Program-made: the position numbers and the translations under genes | NCBI GenBank assembly: GCA_001179505.1 | Contig: CDMY01000509.1 | Coordinates: 1-51,792 of the forward strand | Reading direction: 5' to 3' | Length of the DNA stretch: 51,792 nt | DNA from: Vitrella brassicaformis | Taxonomy: Eukaryota; Sar; Vitrellaceae | Part shown: one piece after another, positions 10,420 to 21,982 of the stretch | Position numbering within the stretch: position 1 is the first letter of the stretch | Layout of the letters: the number at the start of each line of letters is the position of its first letter | Notes under the pieces: generated by a model | What the model was told of the DNA's origin: nothing | Seen by the model: the letters and a program-made list of their open reading frames with translations, nothing else | Database searches by the model: none

Positions 10420-10770
10420 AGTGTTGGCTCTGTGGTTTTTGTGTCGATCTGTAGCACAGTGCCTGCATGTGTCAGCAGCTGAGAAGTTGACGCCATGGAT
10501 GCTTGGCTGGTGTCTTTCGTTGCGTGCTGTGCTCTTGGTTTGCTTGTCTGCTGAGATGGATGCGATGTGGTCAGTGGCCGCCGTTTTTTGGCTTTCTTGA
10601 CATTGATGTGTTTGTGTCCTCTGTCGGTCTTGGGAGGGAGGCCTTGGTTGTGAGGCCCTGACATATGTGTCGCTCTCTCTGACCATTCCATGACATTGCT
10701 CTGACGGCGGCAGTCGTGCAAGAATTGTTGTGTTCACACAATTTTGTGTTCAGTGTTAATCGCTTTGCGA
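10420..10770. repeat. Duplicated non-coding module, copy e (no gene attached)
   Basis: Near-identical to copy d (7851-8205) over about 300 bp. It ends only about 75 bp before the start codon of the next gene, so it may provide that gene's promoter or 5'UTR. No paralog exon is attached. Confidence 0.7.
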
Positions 10771-10843
10771 TGCACTGGCAGCCATCGTGGGGGCGTCTCC
10801 TCAGCGAGGCCCCCTGGGCCGATCTCACGGCAAAATCGACGCA

Positions 10844-11760
10844 ATGGCAACGCCATCAGGACAAGACGATGATGCCCCATCACCGGCGTCAGCAGCAGCA
10901 GAACCAGGATTGCCGCCCAACCCCGTCAAGCAGTTCACGCAGCGGCTGTTCGAGCTGCAACGGATCTACAGCAAGGTCCTCGAGCGACGCAACACGATAC
11001 ACATGTTCCACCAGCTCATGAACAAGGCGCCGAGACCCCCTGCGCCACCACTGATGTCCATGCGGACCCCCGTCGCGCAAGAACCTTCTCTCTCTCCACC
11101 AATCCCTCGAGCAGCAGCAACGGGCGGCACTGAGAAGGCGGAGAGCCCGAATCGCGTGTTGAAAGGGAAGCCCCAGCCGCCCAACCCCGTGTTGCTGCAG
11201 ATGAAGGCGGGGATGGACCTGTCCTTCAACTCGCTGGCGAGCCATGCAAGGCGGCTGGGGGAAGCTAACCATGAGCTGGCACGGCGCATGCAGGCATGTC
11301 CGTGGCACACACACACACACACACACACACGCACGCACTTACGCACGCACAGAGAGAGAGAGAGGGAGGGAGAGAGAGAGAGATGCACTCAATGATGCGA
11401 GAACGCAGAAACGTGTGTGGGATGGGTCTCTCTCTCTGCGTGCGCAGGAGCAGTTGTACCGTCAGGAGTTCGATGAGAATGAGTGGGCGGCGGCCGACCC
11501 GCGGCTCAACGATCTCGTCAAGGAGCAGAGAGACCTCATCCTAGAGCAGAAGAGACAACTGCATGAAGTAAGTAAGACCTCCAAGCACACATCCAGATGC
11601 ATCTGGATGGCTCATGTCAGCTGCGGACGTCGCACAAGCTGGCAGAAGATGAGAGGCAGCGCATGGAGTGGGACACCAGACAACGACTATACGAGCAGCT
11701 CTACTCAGACCAAAAGTCGGAATCATCACCCCGCTCGCCAGACACGATGTCTCTCTTACC

Positions 11761-11792
<32 letters not shown>

Positions 11793-14700
11793 TTGTGTAT
11801 GTTTGTACACGTAGACGGCAGCCAGGTGCTCTCAGCCAATCACTAGAAGAGATGACCGCCGCTCACAAGCTGCGGATGCCCCGCACGGCAACCGAGGCAA
11901 GAGTCACTGATGTCCGCACACCCTCCCCCCCAGCCAAGTATCGTCCCCGCCCGAAGTCACCTGCAGAAGCCGTCACATCCGCGGGATACAGAAACGACTC
12001 GTGGCAGCCCACACACGAATATGGTGGTGGCCAGAAGCCTCCCCACACGTCAACGCCTCTCCTTTCCCCAATGTCTTCCCCCCCCCACACACGACCTTCC
12101 CCGCGCCCCTGCAGCCGTCAGAGGGATGGATGAAGCGTAGGCGAGACGACTGGAAACACCTGGGTGAGCCGGACTTCCATGAGATCGCCGAAAGTGGAAT
12201 GAGTGGTTTGAGAGAGAAGAGGGGGGCGCATAAGAGAGGAAAGAGGGAGAGGGAGAGGCTTGCTGAGGCGCGAAGGCTGGTGGACAGACAGATGGAGAGG
12301 AACGCTCTGGACGATGGTGCTTATCGAAGGCAGCCAGCAGGCATGAGAGAGAGACCATCGGCTGCAGCTACAGCAGCTGAGAGGAGAGGAGGGCCAGGAG
12401 TGGGTGTGAGAGTGTGTGAGGAGTCTGAGGTGCTGATCTCACCTCCTGATGAGATCACCAGGGGCTCGATTGACGACGCTTTTGCAGAGCTGGTGCGCAC
12501 ACAGAGACAGGGATACAGGGAGAATGTGTCTCCGTTTGTTGCAGGCATCCGCAGTCCGCGAGAGGCGTCTTGGCGACCCGGCAGCAGCGCAGACCGTCTA
12601 CAACTTCACAGAGGCCCTCAGCGGACCAGCCGGCGAGTCACTTCCTCAGGCTAAATGCCCGCAGTACGTCAGCGCATTGGCTGAGGCTCTCCCCTGCTAT
12701 CCCAAACAGGCACCTGCACACACGGAGAGAAGGAGATGAAGAGATGTGCGTGTGTGTCTGTCCGTGTGCAGATGGAGGTGCAGCGCAGCGGCCTCAGCGC
12801 GTTAATGAGGGTGTACATGGCCCATGAGACCGAGCCCGTCCGTGAACAGGTGGAGAGGGCGGTGGTGCCGATGCTCGCGACATCTGCAGCTGACGACCAA
12901 ATGCTTGGAGAAGGTTTGTGTGTGTGTCTCTGCGTGTGAAAGATGTATATGTCTGTCTGTGTGCGCAGTGATCACTCAGCTGACGCTGCTGTCCTCTGCA
13001 GCTGAGAAATCGACACTCAAAGTGAGTGACACAGACAGACAGACAGACTCCCTCCTTGTCTACTGTCTCTCTGTGTTTGTCCCTATCAGCTCGACGGCAG
13101 CACCACTAGCCTCTTATTGAAGCGCATAGCCTCGTCGCAGTCTGTCGAAGTCACAGAAAACCGCCTAAAGGCACGCAGGCACGCACGCACTCGACACCCA
13201 TCCATTCATCCACCCTTGTGTATGTGTGCAGCTCTTGACATCGGCAGCGAGCAGCTCCGATCGCCGCGAGGAGCAGATCAAGTGCTCCCTCGAGTGCCTC
13301 GACAGGTGGTCGCTGGAGGCGAGAGTGATCACCCAGGCGTTGATCCTCCTGGACACGCTGCTGGAGCAGAAATCTGCCCACGGCAAGGTAAGCACCCCTT
13401 TCGCACAGAGGCACTCACACGTATATTCCAATCGTTCATTCATTTATTCGTTCGTTCGCTCATTCATTCATTCATTCATTGATTCATTCAATATCTCTCT
13501 CTCTTCCTGTGTGTGTGTCTTCCGTCAGGGCAAGTTGCGTCAATGGCTGGGCGACAAAGCCCTCCCCGTGTCTCCGGGCGATGCGGGCAAAGTGGCCGCA
13601 CTCATGCAGCGGTACCCCGCCCAGAGAAAGCTCCAGGGAGCCGCTTGCCAGGTGAACAAAATCGACAACTCAACACACTTTTTGAAAAAGAGAAGGTCAG
13701 TTTTCGTAATGGTTTGTCCATTGCGTGTGTATGCCCACCTCCGTTCAGGCGCTTGTGTCGATTGCCCACCTCTCCCCAGAACACTCAAGAGCCCTCTCCC
13801 AGCACATGTACACCCACACCCATTCTCACATGTGATGGGCATAAGCATAAGTACATGTGTGTGCTTGTCTCTATGTGTTGTGTTTGTAGGGGTGTGTTGT
13901 TCGCCGCTGCTGAAGCCCACGGCGAGAGCCAGTCGATCGCCATGAACGTGTGTAAGGCCGTCAAGGCGGCCGGCGCCACCGACAGCAGAAAAGCGACAGA
14001 ATTCCTGTTCAACGCCATCAAACGATTCAAGTATTGAAGAGAGATAGACATACACTCACACAGACAAGAGAGAGAGGGCACACAATTGTGTGTGTGAATT
14101 GCATGCCGCGCAGAGGTGTCAAGGACGTCTATATCCCAGCAGTATCGGCCCTCGCAGCCACCAAGCACCCGCACACCCAGCACCTGACCGAGCCCACCAT
14201 CCGGCCATTCGTCGCGGCATCACTGAGCCTTCTTTCAACTGGAACCGGCAAATCGCACAGAGACATACAGGCGGTGGAGAGCCTGAACGGTGGGCACACT
14301 GCAGCCAATACGTTTTCACAAAGAAGACGAATGTCCGTGTGTGTGCAGTTGTGGTGTGTCGGTACGCCTGTGTGGCGATGGCCGCTGCGGGGGCGGCGGA
14401 GATCCCCGTCAATACACTCAAGGCGGCCAATGGTGGGCAGCAGGTGAGCCCGTGACCACACACACACAGACGCACACACACAGAAGAGAGACATGGGGGA
14501 GTGTGTGTTTGGTGTGTGTAGGTGTGCGTCAAAGCAGCCGAGGCGCTTGAGGCGCTGAGCATCCAGGGCGGGCCGAAGGCGGCAAGCGACATTGTTCGGT
14601 CAGTCAGTCAGACAGACAGACAGACAGACAGGCACCCTCACCCCAACACACACACACATGCACATCTGTCTGTTTGTGACAGTTTGGACGCTGTCAACAC

Positions 14701-15803
14701 TCTCCTGGACGCTTTGATGGCGCAGCAAAAGGACACGGCCTTCGCCACCATCGTACGTGTGCATGCCCACATGCTCCTGCACTTGTCCACACATGCATAG
14801 CTCTGTTTGTGTGTGTGCAGGGCTTACGCACGGTGGCCAACTGCTGTGTGGACGAGGGAGTCAGGAAGACCATCCCAAACACACTGTGGATGGGATCATT
14901 GACGTATGTGGACCTGCCAAAGAGACACACCTAGACGTGTGTGTGCGCATTACGTGTGTCTCTGTGTAGATGGTCAAGAATACCCCCTCCCTCTCTGAGC
15001 CAGAGTGCCTTGCACAATTCTGCAGAGCAATGGTGAGCGACCCCTCCTCCCTTACTCCACAACGAAACAGCAAGAGGCATCGCTTGTGTGTCTACACAAA
15101 TATGTGCAGGCGGCCCTGCAAGCCAAGAAACCCCCAGCCACCTCAGCGGTCAAAGAAGCCGTCAAGCGAATGAATGCTCCCGGCCAGCTCGATCAATACG
15201 ACGCCATCCTCTCCACCCCTCTGCCCCAACTGCAGCAGACCACCGCTCACGCAGCACCGAAACCAGGCGCAGGGAAGAGACGCGCGTCCGTGGAGAGACG
15301 AGGCTCAGTGGAGAGAAGGGGATCGACAGCAAGTGTGGAAAAGGGCAGGAGGCCAGGATCGCCGTCTCTTTCCCCATCACAACCAGCGGCAGCAGCTGGT
15401 GGTGGGCGGAGAGGGTCACGCGCGTCAAGAAGGGGGTCAGCGGCGAGTGCTGTGCCGAGAGATCAAGGGGGAGGGGGCAGAAGGCCTCCATCACCTTCAC
15501 CCCCACCCGCATCAGCACGGCCACGGCCGCCACCACCACCCCCGCCAACAGCAGCAGCAGCGGCGATGCAGCTGAGACCATCCCAGGTACTTGCACACCC
15601 TCTGTCTCTCTGTCTGAATGAACACACATACATCCCTCTGCCTGTCCGTGCCTCTGCAGGCTGCCGAGAAGGAGAGAAGGGGTTCGACGGCGAGCAGGGG
15701 AGAGGGCCGGTGTGGGTCGAGTGCTGGGAGTGTGAGGAAAGGGGCGGGGGAGAGAAGGGGGACCAGCGCATCACGGCGGCCGAGCAAGTCGCCTGCTAGA
15801 TAA
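10844..15803 (+). CDS. Armadillo/HEAT-like helical repeat protein, 21 exons
   Basis: Exons: 10844-11293, 11448-11567, 11621-11715, 11815-12023, 12122-12492, 12545-12709, 12772-12913, 12969-13021, 13090-13170, 13232-13387, 13529-13651, 13749-13807, 13890-14030, 14114-14289, 14349-14443, 14522-14598, 14683-14752, 14821-14907, 14970-15032, 15110-15586, 15660-15803; phases close, 1117 residues. Residues 1-150 are Pro/Ala-rich with a helical segment (FTQRLFELQRIYSKVLERR). Residues 150-420 are charged coiled coil (LVKEQRDLILEQKRQL) and linker. Residues 420-900 are short amphipathic helix pairs (YVSALAEAL, ALVSIAHLSPEHSRAL, AAEALEALSIQG), like ARM repeats, often one helix pair per exon. The tail is basic and Ser/Arg-rich (SVERRGS twice). 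ARM proteins act as scaffolds, often in cytoskeleton or transport; the exact role here is unknown. Introns 1, 6 and 9 use GC donors. The exon 4/5 junction is the least certain. Confidence 0.75.
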
Positions 15804-16203
15804 GCATTATTCAGCCATGTGGTAGTTGAGACGTTGAGTGTGTTCCATGTGTGCTGTGCTTGAGCTGACAATTGTGCATAAGATGAACTTCACTATAAGC
15901 CTTCGGTCAGTTGCGGAGAAATAAGTTGAGGCGAGTAGGACATACGCCCATTCGCCCACCCGAATGGCACGCAATGGAATCACTCACGTCACCTCCGCTT
16001 AAAAACACCCTGGACCCTTTAACTAGGCCACACACTGACACGTCAAAGATGAGTACGGCATCCATCCATCCAGGACACACACAATGCAATCAGTCACGTC
16101 GTCCATTCAAAAGCACTCAGTCCCATTCCACCACCGCTCACACAGACTGACCCTCTCCACCTATCCAATCCACCAACACCACCCGGCCAACACCACTCAC
16201 CCC
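15804..16203. other. Convergent intergenic region
   Basis: Lies between two convergent genes. It holds two loosely similar segments (around 15960-16050 and 16060-16150, each with a CAATG..ATCA.TCACGTC block) but no gene. Polyadenylation signals were not identified. Confidence 0.4.
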
Positions 16204-17308
16204 TCACACCAGCACCGTCCCCCTGTCAATGACGGCACGCTCGAGACCGAATGGCCGCAGCACACGGCGCCACAGGGGTTCCGACACGGGAAAGCGCACA
16301 GCGAGTGGAGCCGGCGCACCGGCAGCAGATGGCTTGGTCGTGTTCAGACTGATGCGGTCGAAGCCCACCCACACACTGGCAGCGACGGTCTTGTTCTGTC
16401 GGAAGCCGCTCACTATCACATGACGAAAGTCACGCGGATTCGCAGCATTCAGATCGCTCCTGTCCCAGCGCCAGTCGACAGCGATGCCCTGATCCTCTGT
16501 GATGCCCTCGGTCAGCAGACGGCCATAGTCATAAGGGCCGACGACTGCATCGAGCACCCTCCTCCTATCCACCTCACCGCACCACCGCCCGAGCAGATTG
16601 TGCAGCAGGAATGCCGAGAATGAGGGGAAGGGCCAGTCAGTGACCCAGCGGATGGCGGGGTCGGTCCGCTTGTAGCCGTCAGCATAGTGATGGCCGCCCG
16701 GCAGATCACCATATGGCACCACACGAAATGACTCATTGCCAATCCGGTAGGCCCCATTGTTGGCTTGCTGCAGCGCCAGGCTCTGTCCGCCCAGTTTGAG
16801 TAGGTGGCTGAATGTTTTGTAGATGGCCATTGTGAGGGGCAGCTGGTGGAAGGCCGTTGCTGTGGGCAGCGAGTCGGCCGACAGCCGAAGGGGCCGCGTC
16901 GTGTTGGCGGGAGTCAGCCGATAGATGAAGGCCAGGCAAAGGAACCGCCCCATCGCCCGCCACTCCTCACCGCTGCCCTGCTTCAGCAGCCAGACGACCC
17001 CTCAAGCCGCCCTCCACGTTACCACCAATGTCGAAGGCCAAGACGTCCTCCAAGCCGAGACGCCTGATGGCCTTGTTGATGTGTCGCTGGACGCCGTTGA
17101 GCAGCGTGCTCGTGACGGTCGCCGAGGTGTGGCCCTTCAGCTCCTGCTGCCGAGTGGGGGTGACGATCTGTGAGCGGAGAGCGGCTCGCGTGGCATTGTC
17201 AGCCGACATGGCCATGGCGGCCATCTTGCTGATGGGCAATGACAGGTCAAAGAGCTCGGCGGGCTGGAAGAGGGGCTGGGACGAGGGCGCTGCACCAGTG
17301 GGCCGCAT
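16204..17308 (-). CDS. Hypothetical protein with an ultra-short intron or frameshift
   Basis: Family not recognised. The start is ATG 17306-17308 (MRPTGAAPSS), chosen because no upstream exon joins in phase; a GT..AG intron at about 17345-17420 probably lies in the 5'UTR. The first part, 17023-17308, encodes a helical domain with FDLSLPISKMAAMAM and AIRRLGLEDVLAFDIGG. The second, 16204-17000, runs in another frame and encodes EEWRAMGRFLCLAFIYRL, WVTDWPFPSFSAFLLHNLLGRWCGE and a C-terminus ending RAVIDRGTVLV. Joining them needs a 22-nt intron at 17001-17022 (GTAACG...TTGAG), a 40-nt alternative with a weak donor, or an indel. The 22-nt model gives 360 residues. No membrane helix is certain, although FSAFLLHNLLG is hydrophobic. 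Confidence 0.55.
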
Positions 17309-17879
17309 CGTGACGTCTGAGGTCTCGGCGTGGTTTACGTGAGGTCTGGCAGGCACACACACGGAAAGGCACATGCATTTGGCATTTCAATGGCTCCGCT
17401 TCCTCTCTGGCTGCCATCTTACCCTCCAGTGGGTGAGGTGCAAAGGCCTCAGAATCTTCCCTGATCCGTCTGCGAGCTTGGCTTTCCGCTTTCGGTGCAT
17501 CTTGGCGACAGCGTGGCCGTGTAGAGTGTGTGGGAGATGCCCAAAGAGCTGTCGTGATGTCATCGATCCACACGGATGCCGCCGCCCATCTGTCTGAGTG
17601 ACGCTGATCTGACGCATTGAGGTGAGAGAGGACAAGCAAGAGGGCCTACTGGCATCAGCAATGACAGTCTCCGCGACCTCTGTGTGTTTGTTGCAGATTT
17701 CCGGCACTTTCAGTGGCGTCCAGCAACAGAGCGACAGTCAAAGGCAGCCGAGTAGCCAACTGAGGTACGGCAAGCGGAAGAAAGCCACTCAGAGGCTCAC
17801 AGATTGATGAGGCGACACTCACCGCATTCACTCATATGATGTCCGTGCTGTGACTGTTTGCAGGTGTGCAGATGTGACT
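17309..17879. other. Divergent intergenic region with probable 5'UTR exons
   Basis: Separates two divergently transcribed unknown genes. On the minus strand a non-coding first exon probably ends at about 17421 with donor AGG|GTAAGA. On the plus strand GT and AG signals around 17760-17865 may mark a 5'UTR intron of the next gene. No complete ORF is supported. Confidence 0.35.
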
Positions 17880-19184
17880 ATGTCTGCTGCTGCTTCTGAA
17901 GGAGCCGGTGACTCTATAGCTGACGAGCCATCTTCATCTGCTGCGCCGGCTGCTGTCAATGGTAAGCAACCCCATTCAGTGCAAAATGACACAGTCCTGC
18001 CGGCACACAGCTCTCTCTCTCTTTCTCTCTGTGTGAGTGTAGCGGTCAAAGGTGGCGGTCAGCGAGAGAGTGTGCCCTTCTCGGCCGTCGCTGCCACAGT
18101 GACACCGGCTATCGCCCAGTGCCTCAGCGGCAGTGAGTACGCCGGGATGATCGCTCTCAGCCGCATCGATAAGACCCTCCGCAACTCCCTCGCCCCAATT
18201 CTGCTGCCTTTGCTGATGCGCCTGTTGGTCGTCCTGCTGCCCACTATCGGCCTCGATTCTCTCGTCGTGTGGGTCATCCCCCAGCTGCCGCTCCCTGAGG
18301 CACTCAGCCACGGCTGCTGCGTGGCATACCTCATCGAACAGCTCAGCCGGCGGCTGTGGATGATGGAGAGGGGCGGCAAGTGGGCCAGATGGAAACCTGT
18401 GCTGGAGATGCTGTATCTGCTGAGAGGCAAGAGGCCACTGGTGCTGGGGGATGACAACTTCGGCGTCTTCGGCAGCCGGGCGGCCTTCATGAGTGAGAGG
18501 GAGGCGGTCCGCCAGTGGAAGATACTCAGCTGGGGGGTCACTGTCAATCAGGGAGGCCAACAGAGACTCTTGATGGACGGCGATAATATTCTCCTCCACT
18601 GGTATGGCCATCACTGGTATACCTATCAGCCCCCCACTCTCCTCGCCTCTGCCAGCCCCCTCTTCCGTCGTGCCGCATTCGATGCATTCGACCCCACCGA
18701 CCCGCCCACGCAGCTGGCCAGCTACCTGTACTCCAACTACACATCCATGGTGGCCTTCGAGCTGTTCCGCTGGCTGACCAATAGCGGCCACATCCGTCGC
18801 ATCAAATCTTGCTCGTCTTTCCGTCGTGCTTATGCTGAGTACCGGCGTGTGGGTGAGCTGCAGGCGGCCTCTCCCAGCGATGCGGCGCAGTGGGGGGCGG
18901 GGGCGGCCGTATTCAACGAAATGATGGAGGGTTGGAGGGGATGGCATTGCCGGCTGGTGGTGCTGGGCAGTGAGGCGATGGGCGAGGGGCACATGGCAGT
19001 CATTCGGCTGGTGAGAGATTCGGGCCGTACGAGTGACCGCTCTGTGGAGATCTTCACGACCGAGTCGGCCCCCCACGACCACACGCGCACCGTTGTAATG
19101 AGAGTGCTGGGGGACCACCTGGGGGGCAACGTGTGGGATGAGCAGCACGAGACAGACAGAGAGATCATTTTCGTTGTAGAGTAG
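17880..19184 (+). CDS. Hypothetical protein with hydrophobic N-terminal helices
   Basis: Two exons, 17880-17961 and 18043-19184; 407 residues. Family not recognised. The N-terminus is acidic and Ala/Ser-rich. Residues around 65-110 form a strongly hydrophobic stretch (LAPILLPLLMRLLVVLLP, then LDSLVVWVIPQLPLP) that could be one or two membrane helices or a buried helical bundle. The remainder is soluble and Trp/Tyr-rich (ILLHWYGHHWYTYQPP, VAFELFRWL), ending in mixed beta-like sequence up to TAG 19182-19184. The intron (17962-18042) is 81 nt, a multiple of three, and contains no in-frame stop, so an unspliced transcript would encode a longer protein. Neither this gene nor its divergent neighbour gives a pathway clue. 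Confidence 0.6.
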   Translation: MSAAASEGAGDSIADEPSSSAAPAAVNGKQPHSVQNDTVLPAHSSLSLSLCVSVAVKGGGQRESVPFSAVAATVTPAIAQCLSGSEYAGMIALSRIDKTLRNSLAPILLPLLMRLLVVLLPTIGLDSLVVWVIPQLPLPEALSHGCCVAYLIEQLSRRLWMMERGGKWARWKPVLEMLYLLRGKRPLVLGDDNFGVFGSRAAFMSEREAVRQWKILSWGVTVNQGGQQRLLMDGDNILLHWYGHHWYTYQPPTLLASASPLFRRAAFDAFDPTDPPTQLASYLYSNYTSMVAFELFRWLTNSGHIRRIKSCSSFRRAYAEYRRVGELQAASPSDAAQWGAGAAVFNEMMEGWRGWHCRLVVLGSEAMGEGHMAVIRLVRDSGRTSDRSVEIFTTESAPHDHTRTVVMRVLGDHLGGNVWDEQHETDREIIFVVE

Positions 19185-19957
19185 GACGCACCAGGCAGAC
19201 TCACAGACAGTCTGCTGCCGTGGTGCTCTTGCGGTGTGAGTGTTCCCTTGACAGTGTGACAAGGCTGTGTGTACTAGTGGGAAGCAAAGGCTGTGTTGGA
19301 GTTTTTCCGTTGACCTCTTTGCCATGTTTGGTGCATGCTGTAGCATTCCGGTCCTGGTGTGTGTGCGTGTCCGTCGTGACTGAGTGAAACGAGCGCACTT
19401 TTGCTCATCCATGAGCCGAAAACATTCAGACTGCCGTGAGCATTATCGTTTGTGTGTGTGTGTGTGTGTGTCGAAGCACGCCACCACTGCATTGAGCAAT
19501 AATCAGCCACCATCCCCCCCCCCGCCTCCCCCCTTGTTGCTGCGATGGCATGTGTGTGTCACATCCACCCCCTCAATCAGTTGTCCACCTCCCAACGCCN
19601 NNNNNNNNNNNNNNNNNNNNNNNNNNNNNNNNNNNNNNNNNNNNNNNNNNNNNNNNNNNNNNNNNNNNNNNNNNNNNNNNNNNNNNNNNNNNNNNNNNNN
19701 NNNNNNNNNNNNNNNNNNNNNNNNNNNNNNNNNNNNNNNNNNNNNNNNNNNNNNNNNNNNNNNNNNNNNNNNNNNNNNNNNNNNNNNNNNNNNNNNNNNN
19801 NNNNNNNNNNNNNNNNNNNNNNNNNNNNNNNNNNNNNNNNNNNNNNNNNNNNNNNNNNNNNNNNNNNNNNNNNNNNNNNNNNNNNNNNNNNNNNNNNNNT
19901 GAGCCCCCTCTCCCCTCTAACACACAACACGCATCCACACCTCCACACCTCGATCCA
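19185..19957. other. Convergent intergenic region with an assembly gap
   Basis: Bases 19600-19899 are 300 N, a scaffold gap of nominal length. The flanks are simple-sequence rich (TG run at 19451, C run at about 19515, CA-rich after 19917), which probably broke the assembly. No gene is seen in the remaining sequence. Confidence 0.8.
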
Positions 19958-21536
19958 TCAAGCACCGTGTGTGCTGAAGTAGTGGTCCTCGCACACGATG
20001 AGCTGGTGGATGAGAGGCAGGTACGGCCCAACTGAGGGGGGGAAGGCCTCACCGCCCTCCGCCTGGTCATCGGCACCTGCTGCTGCGTCCTACATAAACA
20101 CACACACACAGAAAGACTTAGAGAGACATGTCGTTGCGATCATTTGGGCTCACCCCGGCTTGCTGCAGGTATCGATACGCAGCCAAGAAGGCGTCGAGAC
20201 CCACCTCCTACACACGCGCACAGAGAGAGAGACATACACAGAATACTCAGACAGATGCAAAGACACCACACACCACACCACACCGAACGCATAAGCGACG
20301 CTTGCCTGTTCCAAGTACATCTTGAGGCTCTCAATCCTGACCCCCATGGTGTCCTGCTCTGATGCTGCCACGCCCAAAGACGCCAACTCGCGGCCCAGAT
20401 GAGACATCAGATGGCCCTCACGGCCCCTCTCGGCCTCTGACGCGCCCTGTCGGTCGTGTCATGGCACACGAATGGATGGATGGATCTGTCTGTGTGTGTG
20501 TGTTGGGAGGGGAGGGAGGAGGACATCTACCTCTGGTGGCTGCTCCTGTGCTGCTGCTGCTGCTGCTGGCTCGGGAGGCTCGGAAGGTGCCTCTCCCGAG
20601 CGCAAGCCGTCGCTGAGATGAGACACCGACCACCACATTGCCCATGGCTCATCCCTCATCCATCCACTTACCGCAGTGTGGCGATCAGCAGCTCCTCGTC
20701 TTGATCGGTCCCCTCCTCCTCACCCCCCACAGCCACAGCCACATCCACCTCCCCCTCTACACACAGCCATAGGTCATGTGTGTGACCATTCATTCTCTCC
20801 CTGACTGACCTTCGTCAATGGTGATGGCCCGTCTGCGGGGCTGTACCACCCCCATCCCCACCGAGACCCCCTCTTCCTCTCTCGTGGTGGTGGTGGTGCT
20901 GCTGCCGGCCTCTGCTGACACGGATCTCGCCATACCCACTGGGTGCACCTGCAAGCAACCATCCAAGCAAAACGACAGAAATCCCCAGGGAGAGGCACCC
21001 TCAATGACGCACCTGTCGATGCACACGAAAGGACGGTGGGGGCAGGGCGGGGTGGCCACCGTCACCTTCTCCCGCTGCTGGTGGTGCTGGTATTATTGGC
21101 GCTGCTGGGGGTGACGGGGGCGGTCTCGGAGGCAGGGACGGCGCCGCTGCTGATGAAGGTGTCTTCACCTCTACACCCTCCCCCCCTCCGTCCTGCTGCT
21201 GCTGTTGCTCTTTGGCTTTGAGCCTCCGTTGCTGGGCCAGAAAGTCCCTGAGTCCCTGCCTGTGCTCGTCCCTCTCGGCCTTCCTGTCTGGCCGGGGGGA
21301 GGGAGTGGATGGGGCGGGAGAGGGGGCCTCCTGTGTGACAACAACAACAACAACAAGAATGTGACAAAGAGTGTGGGAGAAGGAGAGAGACAGGGAGACG
21401 GACATGTTAGGCGGGTACGGACCTGTTTGTGGTGGACCTTGGGGGCGGTCTCTCTGATGTGCGCCTCGATCTTCTGCCGCCGCGCCTCCGCTACGCGGAT
21501 CTTCTCCTACACATACACATACACAAACGCGCCTCG

Positions 21537-21567
<31 letters not shown>

Positions 21568-21948
21568 GTCTCTGTCTCTCTCTGTGTGTGTGCGTGTGTT
21601 ACGTGGTGGTATTCCCTTCTGGCTTCCTCCAGCTCCGTCCACCGCCTCTTCTCTTCCTGCCGCTTCTTATCCCTCTCCCTCACACCATCCCTCCCACCCG
21701 CACCCTCTCTCGACGGCTGCTCGTCTGGAGCTGCACAGCGGTAGGGATTGACGCACACGTCAGAAAATCTCTCCATCGCCATTTTCAAGTGTAATCAGAG
21801 AGAAAGTACCTGACCTGCCGGGGGTGTGGAGGGCTTGTTCTGCACATCGCCCTGCCCCTGGTCTCCGCCATGTCTGTCCTCGAGGACGCGGCGCTTGACG
21901 CTATCGGCGATGGCCATCCTGTCGCGAAACTACACACACACACACACG

Positions 21949-21982
<34 letters not shown>

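Noticed and set aside
9351-10843. Possible fourth secreted paralog between paralog 3 and the ARM gene
   Set aside because: Only the non-coding flank modules are present; no signal-peptide exon or exon 3 similarity was found.
11296-11395. CA/GA repeats resembling a minisatellite locus
   Set aside because: They sit inside intron 1 of the ARM gene and are the usual intron tracts of this genome.
16204-19184. Idea that the two divergent unknown genes are paralogs
   Set aside because: Comparing their blocks by eye gave no collinear motif; only shared Trp/Leu richness.
17976-19412. 478-codon minus ORF opposite the 17880-19184 gene
   Set aside because: It is the antisense shadow of a GC-rich coding exon. 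The plus frame has the start, splice sites and better protein character.
21507-21788. Minus ORF starting MKMAMERF inside the NEK gene
   Set aside because: It reads through an intron; only the part from APDEQPS onward is an exon, and phases match the flanking exons.
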